A DNA stretch of 64,000 nucleotides from Ancylobacter mangrovi (GCF_024752355.1 NZ_JANTHZ010000008.1:1-64000), one strand, 5' to 3'; numbered from the stretch's first letter, positions 16,912-28,056 are shown. Program-made: numbers and translations. Notes: generated by a model from the letters alone, not told the origin.

Positions 16912-18135
16912 ATGGCGGACATCGCGCTGACGGCGGAAGCCGGCGGATCCGTGCTTGCGGCGCGCTACGTCGCGCGCATGGCGGCTGGCGACATCGCGCC
17001 CGATCCGGGCCAGGCCAAGATCGTGGCCGCGCTGGCCCAGCTCGAGCAGCGGATCGCCACGCGCCGGCTGGCGCGCAAATCCTCGGCGCTCGGCTGGCTG
17101 TTCGCCCGGCGCGAGGACACCATCCCGAAGGTGCGCGGGCTCTACATCCACGGCGCGGTCGGGCGCGGCAAGACGATGCTGGTCGACCTGTTCTACGAGA
17201 GCGTCGCGGTGCGCAAGCGCAAGCGCCGGGCCCACTTCCACGAATTCATGATCGACGTGCATGCGCGCATCCATCAGGTGCGCGGCGACATGAAATCGGG
17301 CCGGATCAAGGAGGGCGACCCGATCGCCATCGTCGCCGGCGCGCTCTACGAGGAAGCCTGGCTGCTGTGCTTCGACGAGTTCCACGTCACCGACATCGCC
17401 GACGCGATGATCCTCGGCCGGCTGTTCGAGAAGCTGTTCGACTTCGGCGTCGTCATCGTCGCGACCTCCAACGTCGCGCCACAGGACCTCTACAAGGGCG
17501 GCCTCAACCGCGCGCTCTTCCTGCCCTTCATCGCGATGATCGAGCAGCACATGGAGGTGGTGCAGATCGAATCGCCCACCGACTACCGCATGGAGAAGCT
17601 CGGCGGCGTGCGCACCTGGTACGTCGCCGGACCGCAGCAGAGCATGGCCGAGATCGACCATGAGATGGACATCATCTGGCGGCGCGTGGCCGGAACCGAC
17701 GGCGGCGCGCCGGCGTCCATCACCTCGGCGGGGCGCACCATCCACGTGCCCCATGCCGGCGCCGGCGCGGCGCGCTTCAGCTTCGAGGATCTGTGCGGCA
17801 ATCCGCTCGGCGCGGCCGACTATCTGCGCCTCGCCCGCGCCTATCACACCATCCTCATCGACCACATTCCCCAGCTCGACCAGGACCGGCGCAACGAGGC
17901 GAAGCGCTTCATCACGCTGATCGACGAGCTCTACGAGAAGGGCGTCAAGGTGGTCGCCTCCGCGGAGGCCGAGGCCGAGACGCTCTATACCGGCACCGAG
18001 GGGGCGGAGGCGTTCGAATGGGCGCGCACGGTCTCGCGCCTGCACGAGATGCGTTCCTCCGACTATATCGCCCGACCGCACGGGCGCGGCGATTCCGAGG
18101 CCAGCGGCAACGCCACGGGCCTCGTCGAAACCTGA
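16912..18135 (+). CDS. zapE: cell division protein ZapE (AFG1-like ATPase)
   Basis: This 407-residue P-loop ATPase belongs to the AFG1/ZapE family. In E. coli ZapE associates with the Z-ring during division and under stress. Visible marks are GLYIHGAVGRGKTMLVDLF (Walker A), HFHEFMIDVHARIHQ, LLCFDEFHVTDIADAMILG (Walker B), and ATSNVAPQDLYKGGLNR. A later SFEDLCGNPLGAADYL is followed by the conserved FITLIDELYEKGVKVVASAE. Length is usual for the alphaproteobacterial form. It lies upstream of mdh, a common alphaproteobacterial arrangement, with one DUF1003 gene between. Confidence 0.92.
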   Translation: MADIALTAEAGGSVLAARYVARMAAGDIAPDPGQAKIVAALAQLEQRIATRRLARKSSALGWLFARREDTIPKVRGLYIHGAVGRGKTMLVDLFYESVAVRKRKRRAHFHEFMIDVHARIHQVRGDMKSGRIKEGDPIAIVAGALYEEAWLLCFDEFHVTDIADAMILGRLFEKLFDFGVVIVATSNVAPQDLYKGGLNRALFLPFIAMIEQHMEVVQIESPTDYRMEKLGGVRTWYVAGPQQSMAEIDHEMDIIWRRVAGTDGGAPASITSAGRTIHVPHAGAGAARFSFEDLCGNPLGAADYLRLARAYHTILIDHIPQLDQDRRNEAKRFITLIDELYEKGVKVVASAEAEAETLYTGTEGAEAFEWARTVSRLHEMRSSDYIARPHGRGDSEASGNATGLVET

Positions 18136-18216
18136 CGACGGGCTTGATCGCCGGCCCGCCGCCGTGAAATCTCCGTCACGAAAGTCAGTTAGGTCGATGA
18201 CGACGGGCACGGCACG

Positions 18217-18930
18217 ATGAACAGGAACAGACACAGCGAACACGTCGTGCACAAATGCGCCCTCACGGGGCGCATCCTGTCGCACCATGACGGCGTGAGG
18301 CTCGACCTGCTGCGCCCCGCGCTCGCCGACCATATCCGCTCGCTCCATCCCGAGCTGGCGCCGGACGCGATGATCTCGCGCGCCGCCCTCGCCAAGGAGC
18401 GCGCCGCCTATATCGCCGCCACGCTGCAGGCCGAGCGCGGCGACCTCAGCCAGCTCGACAACGACGTGATCGAGAGCCTGGCCAAGAACGACATCCTCAC
18501 CGAGAACGTCGAGGAGGAGATCGACAGCAACCGCAGCTTCGGCGAGCGGGCGGCCGACACGATCGCCTCTTTCGGCGGGAGCTGGGTGTTCATCATCTCC
18601 TTCATGGTCTTCATCTCCGTGTGGATGATGGTGAACATGCTCGGCCTCGCCGGCATCTTCGACCCCTACCCCTTCATCCTGCTCAACCTCGTGCTCTCCT
18701 GCATCGCCGCGCTGCAGGCGCCGGTGATCATGATGAGCCAGAAGCGGCAGGAGGCGAAGGACCGGCTGCGCTCGGAGAACGACTACCGGGTGAACCTCAA
18801 GGCCGAGCTCGAGATCCGGCATCTGCACGAGAAGATCGACCACATGCTCACCCACCAGTGGGAGCGCCTCGCCGAGATCCAGGAGATTCAGATCGAGCTG
18901 ATGGAAGACCTGGCGGCGCGCCGGCGCTAG
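18217..18930 (+). CDS. DUF1003 membrane protein
   Basis: This 237-residue protein has two transmembrane segments (about residues 125-145 and 155-177) separated by DPYPFILLN, the core of the DUF1003 family, and a helical C-terminal domain rich in charged residues (EIRHLHEKIDHML). The first 100 residues are soluble and carry a His/Cys-containing start (HVVHKCALTG) that could bind metal. ENDYRVNLKAELEI is a typical family stretch. Function is unknown. It sits between zapE and mdh on the same strand, 82 bases after zapE and 252 before mdh. Confidence 0.85.
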   Translation: MNRNRHSEHVVHKCALTGRILSHHDGVRLDLLRPALADHIRSLHPELAPDAMISRAALAKERAAYIAATLQAERGDLSQLDNDVIESLAKNDILTENVEEEIDSNRSFGERAADTIASFGGSWVFIISFMVFISVWMMVNMLGLAGIFDPYPFILLNLVLSCIAALQAPVIMMSQKRQEAKDRLRSENDYRVNLKAELEIRHLHEKIDHMLTHQWERLAEIQEIQIELMEDLAARRR

Positions 18931-19038
18931 GCGCTTGTGCGACCGGCATGCGAGACCCCACGCACAGGCTTATCTGCCATGTTCCATGCGCAGATCAGGG
19001 TGAATTGTACGTGCATTTACGTCTTTCCACGCCGTGTA

Positions 19039-19052
19039 TTTGGTATGCCAAA
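19039..19052. promoter_or_regulatory. TTTGG-TATG-CCAAA palindrome upstream of mdh
   Basis: An inverted repeat TTTGG (19039-19043) and CCAAA (19048-19052) with a 4-base spacer lies in an AT-rich island 130 bases before the mdh ATG. It resembles the TGGT-nn-ACCA type of site bound by GntR/FadR-family regulators, though one inner base breaks the symmetry. It may be an operator for the TCA-cycle genes; the regulator is unknown. Confidence 0.4.
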
Positions 19053-19059
19053 GTAATGA

Positions 19060-20148
<1,089 letters not shown>

Positions 20149-20531
20149 GCCGGGAGGCGCCGCTCTCCCGGGACGGCAAGCCGCCCGGGCGAGCGCTCCC
20201 GGCAGGCAGGAACACCGCCATGACGCCGCCAGCTCAAGTGGGACCCGACATCGCAGGAGCGGCGCTCGCCGCGGCGAGCGCGGTGCCCGTGGCGGCCCAT
20301 CTGGAGACCCAGGCGGGGGCCCTTGGCCGGCGCCGCCCTCGCAGGCGCCCGACACGGCGGACGGGAGCCTTCGGCGCTCCCCATCCGCGACCGGCGGGCG
20401 GGCGATCTGCGCGGCGTTTTTCCTGCGGGCGGCAGGTGCCGCGATTGGCTTGGTCCATGCATCATTCCGTAGGCGGCCCGCCTGCGGGAATGGTACAGGT
20501 GGGCGCTGACCAATCCGGGGGTGTCATCTCA
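20149..20531. other. 383-bp gap between mdh and the FkbM gene
   Basis: No clear gene is seen. The frame of the methyltransferase stays open back to an ATG at 20221, and its first 30 codons (MTPPAQVGPDIAG...) look plausible. The next 70 are Arg/Pro-rich and match no N-terminus of the family, so I treat it as non-coding or, less likely, as an extension. I found no remnant of sucC or sucD by eye. Confidence 0.4.
20150..20171 (+). terminator. hairpin directly after mdh
   Basis: CCGGGAG (20150-20156) and CTCCCGG (20165-20171) form a 7-base-pair stem with an 8-base loop starting 2 bases after the mdh stop. No T run follows. It suggests that mdh transcription ends or is attenuated before the downstream genes. 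Confidence 0.4.
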
Positions 20532-21215
20532 ATGCTGCGTTACCTGTTCCAGAAATTGCCCTTAGGCGCCTGGCAAAAAAAGCACCTCAAATACATATAC
20601 TTCAGGAGCATGGCGGCTATCGGCCGCGATGCTTTCCCGGCGCTGTTCGATCTTGACCGCAAGATGCTGAACTATCTCCCGGGCAAGAACGGAACGTTCA
20701 TCGAGGTGGGAGCGAACGACGGTATCTCTCAATCCAATACCTGGTATCTCGAAGCCTATCGGCAGTGGTCCGGCCTCCTGATCGAGCCGGTGCCGGAGCT
20801 GGCCGGCCTCGCCCGGCGCTTCCGCAAGGCGCCGGTGGCGAATGTCGCGCTCGGTCCGAAGGAAAGGGACGGCGACACGCTGGAGCTCAGCGTCTCCGAC
20901 CTCACCACCACCGTGGCGAATGGCGAGAAGAAGCGCAGCCGCGCGACGGCGAGCAGCATCACGGTGCCGGTACGAGCGCTGTCGTCGCTGCTCACGGAGC
21001 ACGGCATCGACAAGGTCGACTTCTTCTCGCTGGACGTGGAGGGCTTCGAGATCCCGGTGCTGCAGGGTCTGGACTTCGAGCGGCACAAGCCGCGCTACAT
21101 CCTGGTCGAGACCGAGATGCTGCCGGAGGTCGAGGAGTATCTGAAGCCATGGTACAGGTTGAAGGACACGCTGACCTTTCACGACTACCTGTTCGAGGAT
21201 CGCTCGATCGAGTGA
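20532..21215 (+). CDS. FkbM-family methyltransferase
   Basis: This 227-residue SAM-dependent methyltransferase belongs to the FkbM family, which often methylates hydroxyl groups of sugars, polyketides or surface glycans. Marks are the SAM-binding GTFIEVGANDGISQSNTWYL, GLLIEPVPELAGLA, the VPVRALSSLLTEHGIDKVDF stretch and FSLDVEGFEIPVLQG, followed by a C-terminal HDYLF. The first 60 codons are noticeably richer in A and T than neighbouring genes, which hints at horizontal origin. The ATG at 20532 gives a normal start; an in-frame ATG at 20221 exists. It interrupts the expected mdh-sucCDAB order. Confidence 0.8.
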   Translation: MLRYLFQKLPLGAWQKKHLKYIYFRSMAAIGRDAFPALFDLDRKMLNYLPGKNGTFIEVGANDGISQSNTWYLEAYRQWSGLLIEPVPELAGLARRFRKAPVANVALGPKERDGDTLELSVSDLTTTVANGEKKRSRATASSITVPVRALSSLLTEHGIDKVDFFSLDVEGFEIPVLQGLDFERHKPRYILVETEMLPEVEEYLKPWYRLKDTLTFHDYLFEDRSIE

Positions 21216-21227
21216 ACGGTCATAGTA

Positions 21228-21253
21228 CTCGGCTCCCGCCGTCGGGAGCCGAG
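21228..21253 (+). terminator. terminator-like hairpin after the FkbM gene
   Basis: CTCGGCTCCC (21228-21237) pairs perfectly with GGGAGCCGAG (21244-21253) around a 6-base loop, 12 bases after the methyltransferase stop. No T run follows. It separates the methyltransferase from sucA, which probably has its own promoter in the next 170 bases; a TATAAG at 21355-21360 is a possible -10. Confidence 0.55.
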
Positions 21254-21433
21254 CGGCTTCGCTCAGCAACTATTGCATGTCTGGACAGCCATTTCGGGAT
21301 GTAAGTCAATAAAGCGGACGGAACGCGAACGTGTGATGGTCGGTGCGCCGTTCGTATAAGCTATCGCTACCTTGGTTTTCGGCGCCCCATGGCGCATAAA
21401 ACCCTGGCTCGACCGACCATCAGGGATAGACCC

Positions 21434-24400
21434 ATGGCACGCGCGGACAGCAACGACGCCTTTCTCAACACCTCCTTCCTCTACGGCGCCAATGCGGGCT
21501 GGATCGAAGATCTCTACGCCCGCTACGAAGCCGACCCCACCTCGGTGGACGCCGAGTGGCAGGCTTTCTTCGCCGGGCTGAAGGACGCCCCAGCCGACGT
21601 CGAGAAGAGCGCCCGGGGCGCCTCCTGGAAGCGAGACAACTGGCCGATCCACGCCAATGGCGAGCTGGTCTCGGCCATGGACGGCAACTGGATCGAGGTC
21701 GAGAAGGCGGTCGGCGAGAAGGTCAGCGCGCGGGCCCAGAAGACCGGCGTCGAGCTCAGCTCCGCCGACGTGCAGCAGGCCACCCGCGATTCCGTCAAGG
21801 CGCTGATGATGATCCGCGCCTACCGCATGCGCGGCCACCTGCACGCCAAGCTGGACCCGCTCGGCCTCGAGCCCGAGCGCACCGCGCCCGAGCTCGACCC
21901 GGCCTCCTACGGCTTCCGCGAGGCCGACCTCGATCGGCCGATCTTCATCGACCACGTGCTGGGCATGGAGTTCGCCACCGTCCGCCAGATGGTCGCGATC
22001 CTCCAGCGCACCTACTGCCAGACGCTCGGCGTCGAGTTCATGCACATCTCCTCGCCCGAGGAGAAGGCGTGGATCCAGGAGCGCATCGAGGGCCCGGACA
22101 AGGAGATCAGCTTCACCCGCGAGGGCAAGCGCGCCATCCTCAACAAGCTGGTGGAGGCCGAGGGCTTCGAGAAGTTCCTCGACGTGCGCTACACCGGCAC
22201 CAAGCGCTTCGGCCTCGACGGCGGCGAGAGCCTGATCCCGGCGCTGGAGCAGATCATCAAGCGCGGCGGCAATCTCGGCGTGAAGGAGGTCGTCTTCGGC
22301 ATGGCCCATCGCGGCCGGCTCAACGTGCTGACCCAGGTGATGGGCAAGCCGCACCGCGCGCTGTTCCACGAGTTCAAGGGCGGCTCCTGGGCTCCCGACG
22401 AGGTCGAGGGCTCGGGCGACGTGAAGTACCACCTCGGCGCCTCCTCGGACCGCGAGTTCGACGGCAACCAGGTGCATCTGTCGCTGACCGCCAACCCCTC
22501 GCATCTGGAGATCGTCGACCCGGTGGTGCTCGGCAAGGCGCGCGCCAAGCAGGACCTGCTCGGCGACGCCGACCGCACCCAGGTGCTGCCGCTGCTGCTG
22601 CACGGCGACGCCGCCTTCGCCGGCCAGGGCGTGGTGGCCGAGTGCCTCGGCCTGTCCGGGCTGAAGGGGCACCGCACCGGCGGGTCGATCCACTTCATCA
22701 TCAATAACCAGATCGGCTTCACCACCTATCCGCGCTTCTCGCGCTCCTCGCCCTACCCGTCCGACGTCGCCAAGACCATCGAGGCGCCGATCTTCCACGT
22801 GAACGGCGACGACCCGGAGGCCGTCACCTTCGCCGCCAAGATCGCCACCGAGTTCCGCCAGCTGTTCCACAAGCCGGTGGTGGTCGACATGTTCTGCTAC
22901 CGCCGCTTCGGCCACAATGAGGGCGACGAGCCGGCCTTCACCCAGCCCTTGATGTACAAGGCGATCAAGCAGCACCCGACCACGCTCGAGATCTACTCGA
23001 AGAAGCTCGAGGCCGAGGGCGTGCTGGAGCCGGGCGAGATCGACACCATGCGCGCCGAGTGGCGTTCGCGGCTCGACGGCGAATACGACGCCGGGCAGGC
23101 CTACAAGCCCAACAAGGCGGACTGGCTCGACGGTCGCTGGGCCGGGCTCAAGGTGGCGGCCGACGCGGACGACCCGCGCCGCGGCGTCACCGGGGTCGAG
23201 CTCGACCTGCTGCGCGAGATCGGCGACAAGATCACCACCGTGCCGGAGGGCTTCCACGTCCACCGCACGATCCAGCGCTTCCTCGACTCCCGCCGCAAGG
23301 CGATCCTGCAGGACGGCGCCGGCATCGACTGGTCGACCGGCGAGGCGCTCGCCTTCAGCACCCTGCTGCTCGACGGCAACCCGGTGCGCCTGTCCGGCCA
23401 GGACAGCGAGCGCGGCACCTTCTCGCAGCGTCATTCGGTGCTGATCGACCAGGAGAACGAAGAGCGCTTCACCCCGATCAACCATCTGCGTGAGAACCAG
23501 GCCCGCTACGAGGTCATCAATTCGATGCTCTCGGAAGAGGCGGTGCTCGGCTTCGAGTACGGCTACTCGCTCTCCGAGCCCAACGCGCTGACCATGTGGG
23601 AAGCGCAGTTCGGCGACTTCGCCAACGGCGCGCAGGTGGTGTTCGACCAGTTCCTGTCCTCGGGCGAGCGCAAGTGGCTGCGCATGTCGGGCCTCGTGTG
23701 CCTGCTGCCGCACGGCTATGAGGGCCAGGGCCCCGAGCACTCCTCGGCCCGCCTCGAGCGCTATCTGCAGATGTGCGCCGAGGACAACATGCAGGTCGCC
23801 AACTGCACGACGCCGGCGAACTATTTCCACATCCTGCGGCGCCAGCTGAAGCGCGACTTCCGCAAGCCGCTGATCCTGATGACGCCGAAGAGCCTGCTGC
23901 GCCACAAGCGCGCCGTCTCGCGGCTGTCGGAGATGGGCGCGGGCACCTCGTTCCACCGCGTGCTGTGGGACGACGCTGACGCCTCCTCCGGCCACAAGGC
24001 GCCGGACGCGATCGACCTGAAGCCGGATAACGAGATCCGCCGCGTCGTGATGTGCACCGGCAAGGTCTATTACGACCTCTATGAGGAGCGCGAGCGGCTC
24101 GGCGCCGACGACATCTACCTGCTGCGGCTGGAGCAGCTGTTCCCGTTCCCGCTGAAGACGCTGGTTCAGGAGCTCTCCCGCTTCAAGCAGGCCGAGATCG
24201 TCTGGTGCCAGGAAGAGCCGAAGAACCAGGGTGCCTGGGCCTTCGTCCAGCCCTATCTGGAATGGGTGCTGGAGGCGGCCGGCTCGGCCTCGGCCCGTCC
24301 GCGCTACACCGGCCGTCCCGCCTCCGCGGCCACGGCGACCGGCCTGATGTCCAAGCATCTCGCCCAGCTCAAGGCGTTCCTCGCGGACGCCCTGGGCTGA
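21434..24400 (+). CDS. sucA: 2-oxoglutarate dehydrogenase E1 component
   Basis: This 988-residue thiamine-diphosphate enzyme decarboxylates 2-oxoglutarate and passes the succinyl group to the lipoyl domain of E2. The N-terminus [20 protein letters not shown] is the conserved E2-binding end. Active-site stretches include [40 protein letters not shown], and the ThDP/Mg-binding [16 protein letters not shown]. The C-terminal half has [23 protein letters not shown] and [20 protein letters not shown]. The ATG at 21434 was preferred to 21389, since family N-termini start just before [10 protein letters not shown]. It is followed by odhB after 82 bases. Confidence 0.96.
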   Translation: MARADSNDAFLNTSFLYGANAGWIEDLYARYEADPTSVDAEWQAFFAGLKDAPADVEKSARGASWKRDNWPIHANGELVSAMDGNWIEVEKAVGEKVSARAQKTGVELSSADVQQATRDSVKALMMIRAYRMRGHLHAKLDPLGLEPERTAPELDPASYGFREADLDRPIFIDHVLGMEFATVRQMVAILQRTYCQTLGVEFMHISSPEEKAWIQERIEGPDKEISFTREGKRAILNKLVEAEGFEKFLDVRYTGTKRFGLDGGESLIPALEQIIKRGGNLGVKEVVFGMAHRGRLNVLTQVMGKPHRALFHEFKGGSWAPDEVEGSGDVKYHLGASSDREFDGNQVHLSLTANPSHLEIVDPVVLGKARAKQDLLGDADRTQVLPLLLHGDAAFAGQGVVAECLGLSGLKGHRTGGSIHFIINNQIGFTTYPRFSRSSPYPSDVAKTIEAPIFHVNGDDPEAVTFAAKIATEFRQLFHKPVVVDMFCYRRFGHNEGDEPAFTQPLMYKAIKQHPTTLEIYSKKLEAEGVLEPGEIDTMRAEWRSRLDGEYDAGQAYKPNKADWLDGRWAGLKVAADADDPRRGVTGVELDLLREIGDKITTVPEGFHVHRTIQRFLDSRRKAILQDGAGIDWSTGEALAFSTLLLDGNPVRLSGQDSERGTFSQRHSVLIDQENEERFTPINHLRENQARYEVINSMLSEEAVLGFEYGYSLSEPNALTMWEAQFGDFANGAQVVFDQFLSSGERKWLRMSGLVCLLPHGYEGQGPEHSSARLERYLQMCAEDNMQVANCTTPANYFHILRRQLKRDFRKPLILMTPKSLLRHKRAVSRLSEMGAGTSFHRVLWDDADASSGHKAPDAIDLKPDNEIRRVVMCTGKVYYDLYEERERLGADDIYLLRLEQLFPFPLKTLVQELSRFKQAEIVWCQEEPKNQGAWAFVQPYLEWVLEAAGSASARPRYTGRPASAATATGLMSKHLAQLKAFLADALG

Positions 24401-24482
24401 GGCACCGGCGGGCGCGCCGGGAGTTTCGAGCATAGTCGAGGGATCGCCGGTCCCGGACCGGCACAGGAAGGAAGAAAGAGCA

Positions 24483-25736
24483 ATGGCCACCGAGATCCGC
24501 GTTCCGACGCTGGGCGAATCGGTCACCGAGGCGACGATCGGCAAGTGGTTCAAGAAGGCCGGCGACGCCGTCACAGCCGACGAACCGCTGGTCGAGCTCG
24601 AAACCGACAAGGTGACGATCGAGGTTCCCGCTCCCGCGGCGGGTGTGCTCTCAGAGATCGTCGCCGCGGACGGCGAGACCGTCGAGGTCGGCGCCCTGCT
24701 CGGCTCCATCGGCGAGGGTGCCGGCGCCGCAGCACCCGCCAAGGCCGCGCCCGCGAAGGCGGAGGCTCCGAAGGCCGAGGCTTCCAAGGCCGAAGCCGCG
24801 AAGGCCGAGCCGGCGCCCAAGCCCGCTCCCGCCGCGCCGGCTGCGAGCGCACCGGCCGGCGCCAACGGCCCGGCGGTCGCCAAGATCGCCGCCGAGACCG
24901 GCCTCAACCCGGCCATGCTCGCCGGCTCCGGCAAGGATGGCCGCGTGACCAAGGGCGACATGCTGACCGCCCTCGCCTCCGCCCCCGCGCCGGCCGCGCC
25001 CGTGGTGGCCCGCGCGCCCTCGGCGCCGGACGACGCCTCCCGCGAAGAGCGGGTGAAGATGACCAAGCTGCGCCAGACCATCGCCCGCCGGCTGAAGGAC
25101 GCGCAGAATACCGCCGCCATGCTCACCACCTTCAACGACGTCGACATGTCGGCGGTGATGAGCCTGCGCGCGCAGTACAAGGACGTGTTCGAGAAGAAGC
25201 ACGGCGTGAAGCTGGGCTTCATGGGCTTCTTCACCAAGGCGGTGATCCAGGCCCTGAAGGACGTGCCGGAGGTGAACGCCGAGATCGACGGCACCGACCT
25301 CGTCTACAAGAACTACTACCACGTCGGCATCGCCGTCGGCACCGACAAGGGCCTCGTCGTTCCGGTGGTGCGCGACGCCGACCAGATGTCGATCGCCGGC
25401 ATCGAGAAGGCCATCGCCGGCCTCGGCCGCAAGGCGCGCGACGGCAAGCTCGGCATCGAGGACATGCAGGGCGGCACCTTCACCATCACCAATGGCGGCA
25501 TTTACGGCTCGCTGATGTCGACGCCGATCCTCAACGCGCCGCAGTCGGGCATTCTCGGCATGCACCGCATCGAGGAGCGCCCGGTCGTGGTGAAGGGCCA
25601 GATCGTCGCCCGCCCGATGATGTATCTGGCGCTGAGCTACGATCACCGCATCGTCGACGGCAAGGGCGCCGTCACCTTCCTCGTCCGCGTCAAGGAAGCG
25701 CTGGAGGATCCGACCCGCCTCGTGCTGGACCTGTGA
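24483..25736 (+). CDS. sucB: dihydrolipoamide succinyltransferase (E2 of 2-oxoglutarate dehydrogenase)
   Basis: This 417-residue E2 enzyme transfers succinyl from lipoamide to CoA. One N-terminal lipoyl domain carries the modified Lys in [13 protein letters not shown] (about residue 43). It is followed by an Ala/Pro/Lys linker with repeated KAEAxKAE units, a peripheral-subunit-binding domain ([27 protein letters not shown], split by linker residues), and the catalytic domain with [16 protein letters not shown] (His and Asp of the active site). A good AGGAAGGAAG ribosome site precedes the ATG. It lies between sucA and lpdA, completing the complex. Confidence 0.96.
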   Translation: MATEIRVPTLGESVTEATIGKWFKKAGDAVTADEPLVELETDKVTIEVPAPAAGVLSEIVAADGETVEVGALLGSIGEGAGAAAPAKAAPAKAEAPKAEASKAEAAKAEPAPKPAPAAPAASAPAGANGPAVAKIAAETGLNPAMLAGSGKDGRVTKGDMLTALASAPAPAAPVVARAPSAPDDASREERVKMTKLRQTIARRLKDAQNTAAMLTTFNDVDMSAVMSLRAQYKDVFEKKHGVKLGFMGFFTKAVIQALKDVPEVNAEIDGTDLVYKNYYHVGIAVGTDKGLVVPVVRDADQMSIAGIEKAIAGLGRKARDGKLGIEDMQGGTFTITNGGIYGSLMSTPILNAPQSGILGMHRIEERPVVVKGQIVARPMMYLALSYDHRIVDGKGAVTFLVRVKEALEDPTRLVLDL

Positions 25737-25738
25737 TC

Positions 25739-25768
25739 GCCGGCCGCCTCACCGCGCGAGCGGCCGGC
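25739..25768 (+). terminator. intercistronic hairpin between sucB and lpdA
   Basis: GCCGGCCGC (25739-25747) pairs with GCGGCCGGC (25760-25768) across a 12-base loop in the 63-base gap. Without a T run it more likely tunes mRNA stability or attenuates than ends transcription, since lpdA belongs to the same functional unit. Confidence 0.35.
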
Positions 25769-25799
25769 CGATCGGCCGCTCCCCTCAACAGGTAGAACA

Positions 25800-27200
25800 A
25801 TGTCCTACGACCTGATCGTCATCGGCACCGGCCCCGGCGGCTATGTGTGCGCCATCCGTGCCGCCCAGCTCGGCCTCAAGGTCGCCGTGGTCGAGAAGCG
25901 CGCCACCTTCGGCGGCACCTGCCTGAACATCGGCTGCATCCCTTCCAAGGCGCTGCTGCACGCCTCCCATCTGTTCGAGGAGGCCGGCCACGGCTTCGCC
26001 AAGATGGGCATCAGCGTGGGTACGCCCAAGCTCGACCTCCCCAGCCTGCTCGGCTTCAAGGACCAGGCGGTGGAAGGCAACACCAAGGGTGTCGCCTTCC
26101 TGATGAAGAAGAACAAGATCGACACCTATCACGGCACCGCTATCGTCCCGACGGCCGGCAAGGTCGACGTCGCGATGGCCGACGGCACGTTCCAGTCGCT
26201 CGAGACCAAGGCGATCGTCCTCGCCACCGGCTCGGACGTGGCGAAGCTGCCCGGCATCGAGATCGACGAGAAGCGCGTCGTCTCCTCCACCGGCGCGATC
26301 GCGCTGGAGAAGGTGCCCGGCAAGCTGGTGGTGGTCGGCGCCGGCGTCATCGGGCTGGAGCTCGGCAGCGTGTGGCGGCGGCTCGGCGCCGAGGTGACGG
26401 TGGTCGAGTTCCTCGACCGCATCTTGCCCGGCATGGACCTCGACGTCGCCAAGTCGTTCCAGCGCATCCTCCAGAAGCAGGGCATCGGCTTCAAGCTCGC
26501 CTCCAAGGTCACCGGCGTCGAGACCAAGGGCAAGGCGCTCAAGGTCTCGGTCGAGCCTGCCGCCGGCGGCGATGCCGAGGTGCTGGACGCCGACGTGGTG
26601 CTCGTCGCCATCGGCCGCGTGCCCTACACGGAAGGGCTGGGGCTGGAGGCGCTCGGCGTCGAGACCGACAAGCGCGGGCGCATCGTCACCGACATGTATT
26701 TCCGCACCAACGTCCCCGGCATCTTCGCCATCGGCGACGTGATCGCCGGCCCCATGCTCGCCCACAAGGCCGAGGAAGAGGGCGTGGCGGTCGCCGAGCT
26801 GCTGGCGGGCCAAGCGGGCCATGTGAACTACGGCGTCATCCCCGCCGTGGTCTACACCTCGCCGGAGGTCGCCTCGGTCGGCCGGTCGGAGGAGGAGCTG
26901 AAGGCCGAGGGCATCGCCTACAAGGTCGGCAAGTTCCCCTTCCTCGCCAATGGCCGCGCCAAGGCGAACGACGAAACCGACGGCTTCGTGAAGGTGCTGG
27001 CGGACGCGACCACCGACAAGGTGCTCGGCGTCCACATCATTGGCGTCGAGGCCGGCGAGATGATCCACGAGGCGGCGGTGCTGATGGAGTTCGGCGGCTC
27101 GTCCGAGGACCTCGCCCGCACCTGCCACGCCCACCCCACCCGCTCCGAGGCGGTGAAGGAAGCGGCGATGGCGGTGGAGAATCGCGCCATCCACATGTGA
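25800..27200 (+). CDS. lpdA: dihydrolipoyl dehydrogenase (E3)
   Basis: This 466-residue flavoprotein reoxidises the dihydrolipoyl group of E2 with NAD+. The FAD-binding N-terminus ([21 protein letters not shown]), the redox disulfide ([16 protein letters not shown]), the NAD-binding GxGxxG ([16 protein letters not shown]) and [20 protein letters not shown] are present. The C-terminal His-Glu pair is in [14 protein letters not shown]. It closes the sucA-sucB-lpdA unit and is followed by a strong terminator. It could also serve pyruvate dehydrogenase if no other E3 exists. Confidence 0.96.
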   Translation: MSYDLIVIGTGPGGYVCAIRAAQLGLKVAVVEKRATFGGTCLNIGCIPSKALLHASHLFEEAGHGFAKMGISVGTPKLDLPSLLGFKDQAVEGNTKGVAFLMKKNKIDTYHGTAIVPTAGKVDVAMADGTFQSLETKAIVLATGSDVAKLPGIEIDEKRVVSSTGAIALEKVPGKLVVVGAGVIGLELGSVWRRLGAEVTVVEFLDRILPGMDLDVAKSFQRILQKQGIGFKLASKVTGVETKGKALKVSVEPAAGGDAEVLDADVVLVAIGRVPYTEGLGLEALGVETDKRGRIVTDMYFRTNVPGIFAIGDVIAGPMLAHKAEEEGVAVAELLAGQAGHVNYGVIPAVVYTSPEVASVGRSEEELKAEGIAYKVGKFPFLANGRAKANDETDGFVKVLADATTDKVLGVHIIGVEAGEMIHEAAVLMEFGGSSEDLARTCHAHPTRSEAVKEAAMAVENRAIHM

Positions 27201-27228
27201 GCGCGCGAACACCCGCCTTCGGATACAG

Positions 27229-27258
27229 AACGGCCCGGAAGTCGCCTTCCGGGCCGTT
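27229..27258 (+). terminator. Rho-independent-type terminator after lpdA
   Basis: A perfect 13-base-pair stem (27229-27241 with 27246-27258) closes a TCGC tetraloop, beginning 28 bases after the lpdA stop. A short TTT run overlaps its end and on the other strand AA precedes it, so it could act in both directions between lpdA and the minus-strand peptide gene. It is among the strongest terminators in the window. Confidence 0.75.
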
Positions 27259-27310
27259 TGCCTGTCCGTAGCTGGGAGAACAATCGAAGAGGTCCGGTCG
27301 AAAGCTCGGC

Positions 27311-27442
27311 TCAGGATCCCTTGGTGTCGGTCTGCACCGGCGGCGCCGAGGCCGTATGGCCCGGCGAGCAATCGGCGAAGGCCGCGCCGGTCGCGGCGAC
27401 AGTGAGCGCAAGCGCGCAGAACACGGTAGCGATACGCTTCAT
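27311..27442 (-). CDS. small exported peptide of unknown function
   Basis: This is a 43-residue precursor, MKRIATVFCALALTVAATGA followed by AFADCSPGHTASA and a hydrophilic tail. The first 24 residues are a clear Sec signal peptide with predicted cleavage after AFA, leaving a mature peptide of about 20 residues with one cysteine and a DTKGS end. A good ribosome site (GAGGAGAG) lies 7 bases before the ATG at 27442, which decides the start; the long upstream frame is a shadow. It is single-standing between the lpdA terminator and the VOC gene. I do not recognise a family. Confidence 0.6.
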   Translation of the reverse strand: MKRIATVFCALALTVAATGAAFADCSPGHTASAPPVQTDTKGS

Positions 27443-27558
27443 CAGGCACTCTCCTCTCGGTCGGGGGTTCCGATGGGGAAAGTGTCGCGCAGTCCGGCCG
27501 GGCTGAAAAGAGCGGCAGGGGTGCGCGAGTGCCTCAATAGGCGGCAGGAACCGCCTCC

Positions 27559-27993
27559 TCACGCACCCGTGTAGGTGACGGCCTCGATCTTCCAGCCGTC
27601 GGGATCGAACAGGAAGGCGGCATAATACCCCTCGCCATAATGCGGGCGCAGGCCCGGCGCTCCCTCGTCGCGCCCGCCGGCGAGCAGGCCGGCCGCATGG
27701 AACGCGCGCACGGCGTCGCGATCCGGCGCCATGAAGCACAGATGGAAGCCCGGCACCGGAACGATGGCCTCGCTGCGGTGCTGGATCCAGAACGGCGCGG
27801 CGCCGGGCGTACCCTCGGGCGAAGGCAGTTCGCCGGCCGGTCCCCAACACGCGGATTCCCCCTCCGGCTCGGGATGCGACATCACCCGCACCAGGCCGAG
27901 CGGCGCCAGCACGGCGTCGTAGAAGGCGAGCGAGCGCTCATAGTTCGAGACGCCGATCGACATGTGCTCGATCACGGGACGGATGGGCTGCAT
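27559..27993 (-). CDS. VOC-family (glyoxalase-like) protein
   Basis: This 144-residue protein has the vicinal-oxygen-chelate fold of paired beta-alpha-beta-beta-beta units. It begins with EHMSIGVSNYERSLAFYDAVLAPLGL, contains HLCFMAPDRDAVRAFH, and ends with GLRPHYGEGYYAAFLFDPDGWKIEAV. Metal ligands likely include the His of EHMSIGV, the His of FHLCF and the Glu of KIEAV. Family members include glyoxalases, dioxygenases and resistance proteins; the substrate is unknown. It shares its C-terminal pattern with the other VOC gene at 61053, so the two are paralogues of the same subgroup. Confidence 0.82.
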   Translation of the reverse strand: MQPIRPVIEHMSIGVSNYERSLAFYDAVLAPLGLVRVMSHPEPEGESACWGPAGELPSPEGTPGAAPFWIQHRSEAIVPVPGFHLCFMAPDRDAVRAFHAAGLLAGGRDEGAPGLRPHYGEGYYAAFLFDPDGWKIEAVTYTGA

Positions 27994-28056
27994 CGTCTTC
28001 CCCCTTCATTTCCGAGCGAGGCGGGCACCGGCGGACCAGGCTTCGCCGGCTACGCT

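Noticed and set aside
16576-18855. A 759-codon minus-strand open frame opposite zapE and the DUF1003 gene
   Set aside because: It is antisense to genes with clear motifs and has no recognisable domain.
21263-25294. A 1343-codon open frame on the minus strand opposite sucA and sucB
   Set aside because: Its composition (Leu/Ala/Arg/Asp-rich, no domain) is that of an antisense shadow of long GC-rich genes, and the plus-strand genes carry full catalytic motifs.
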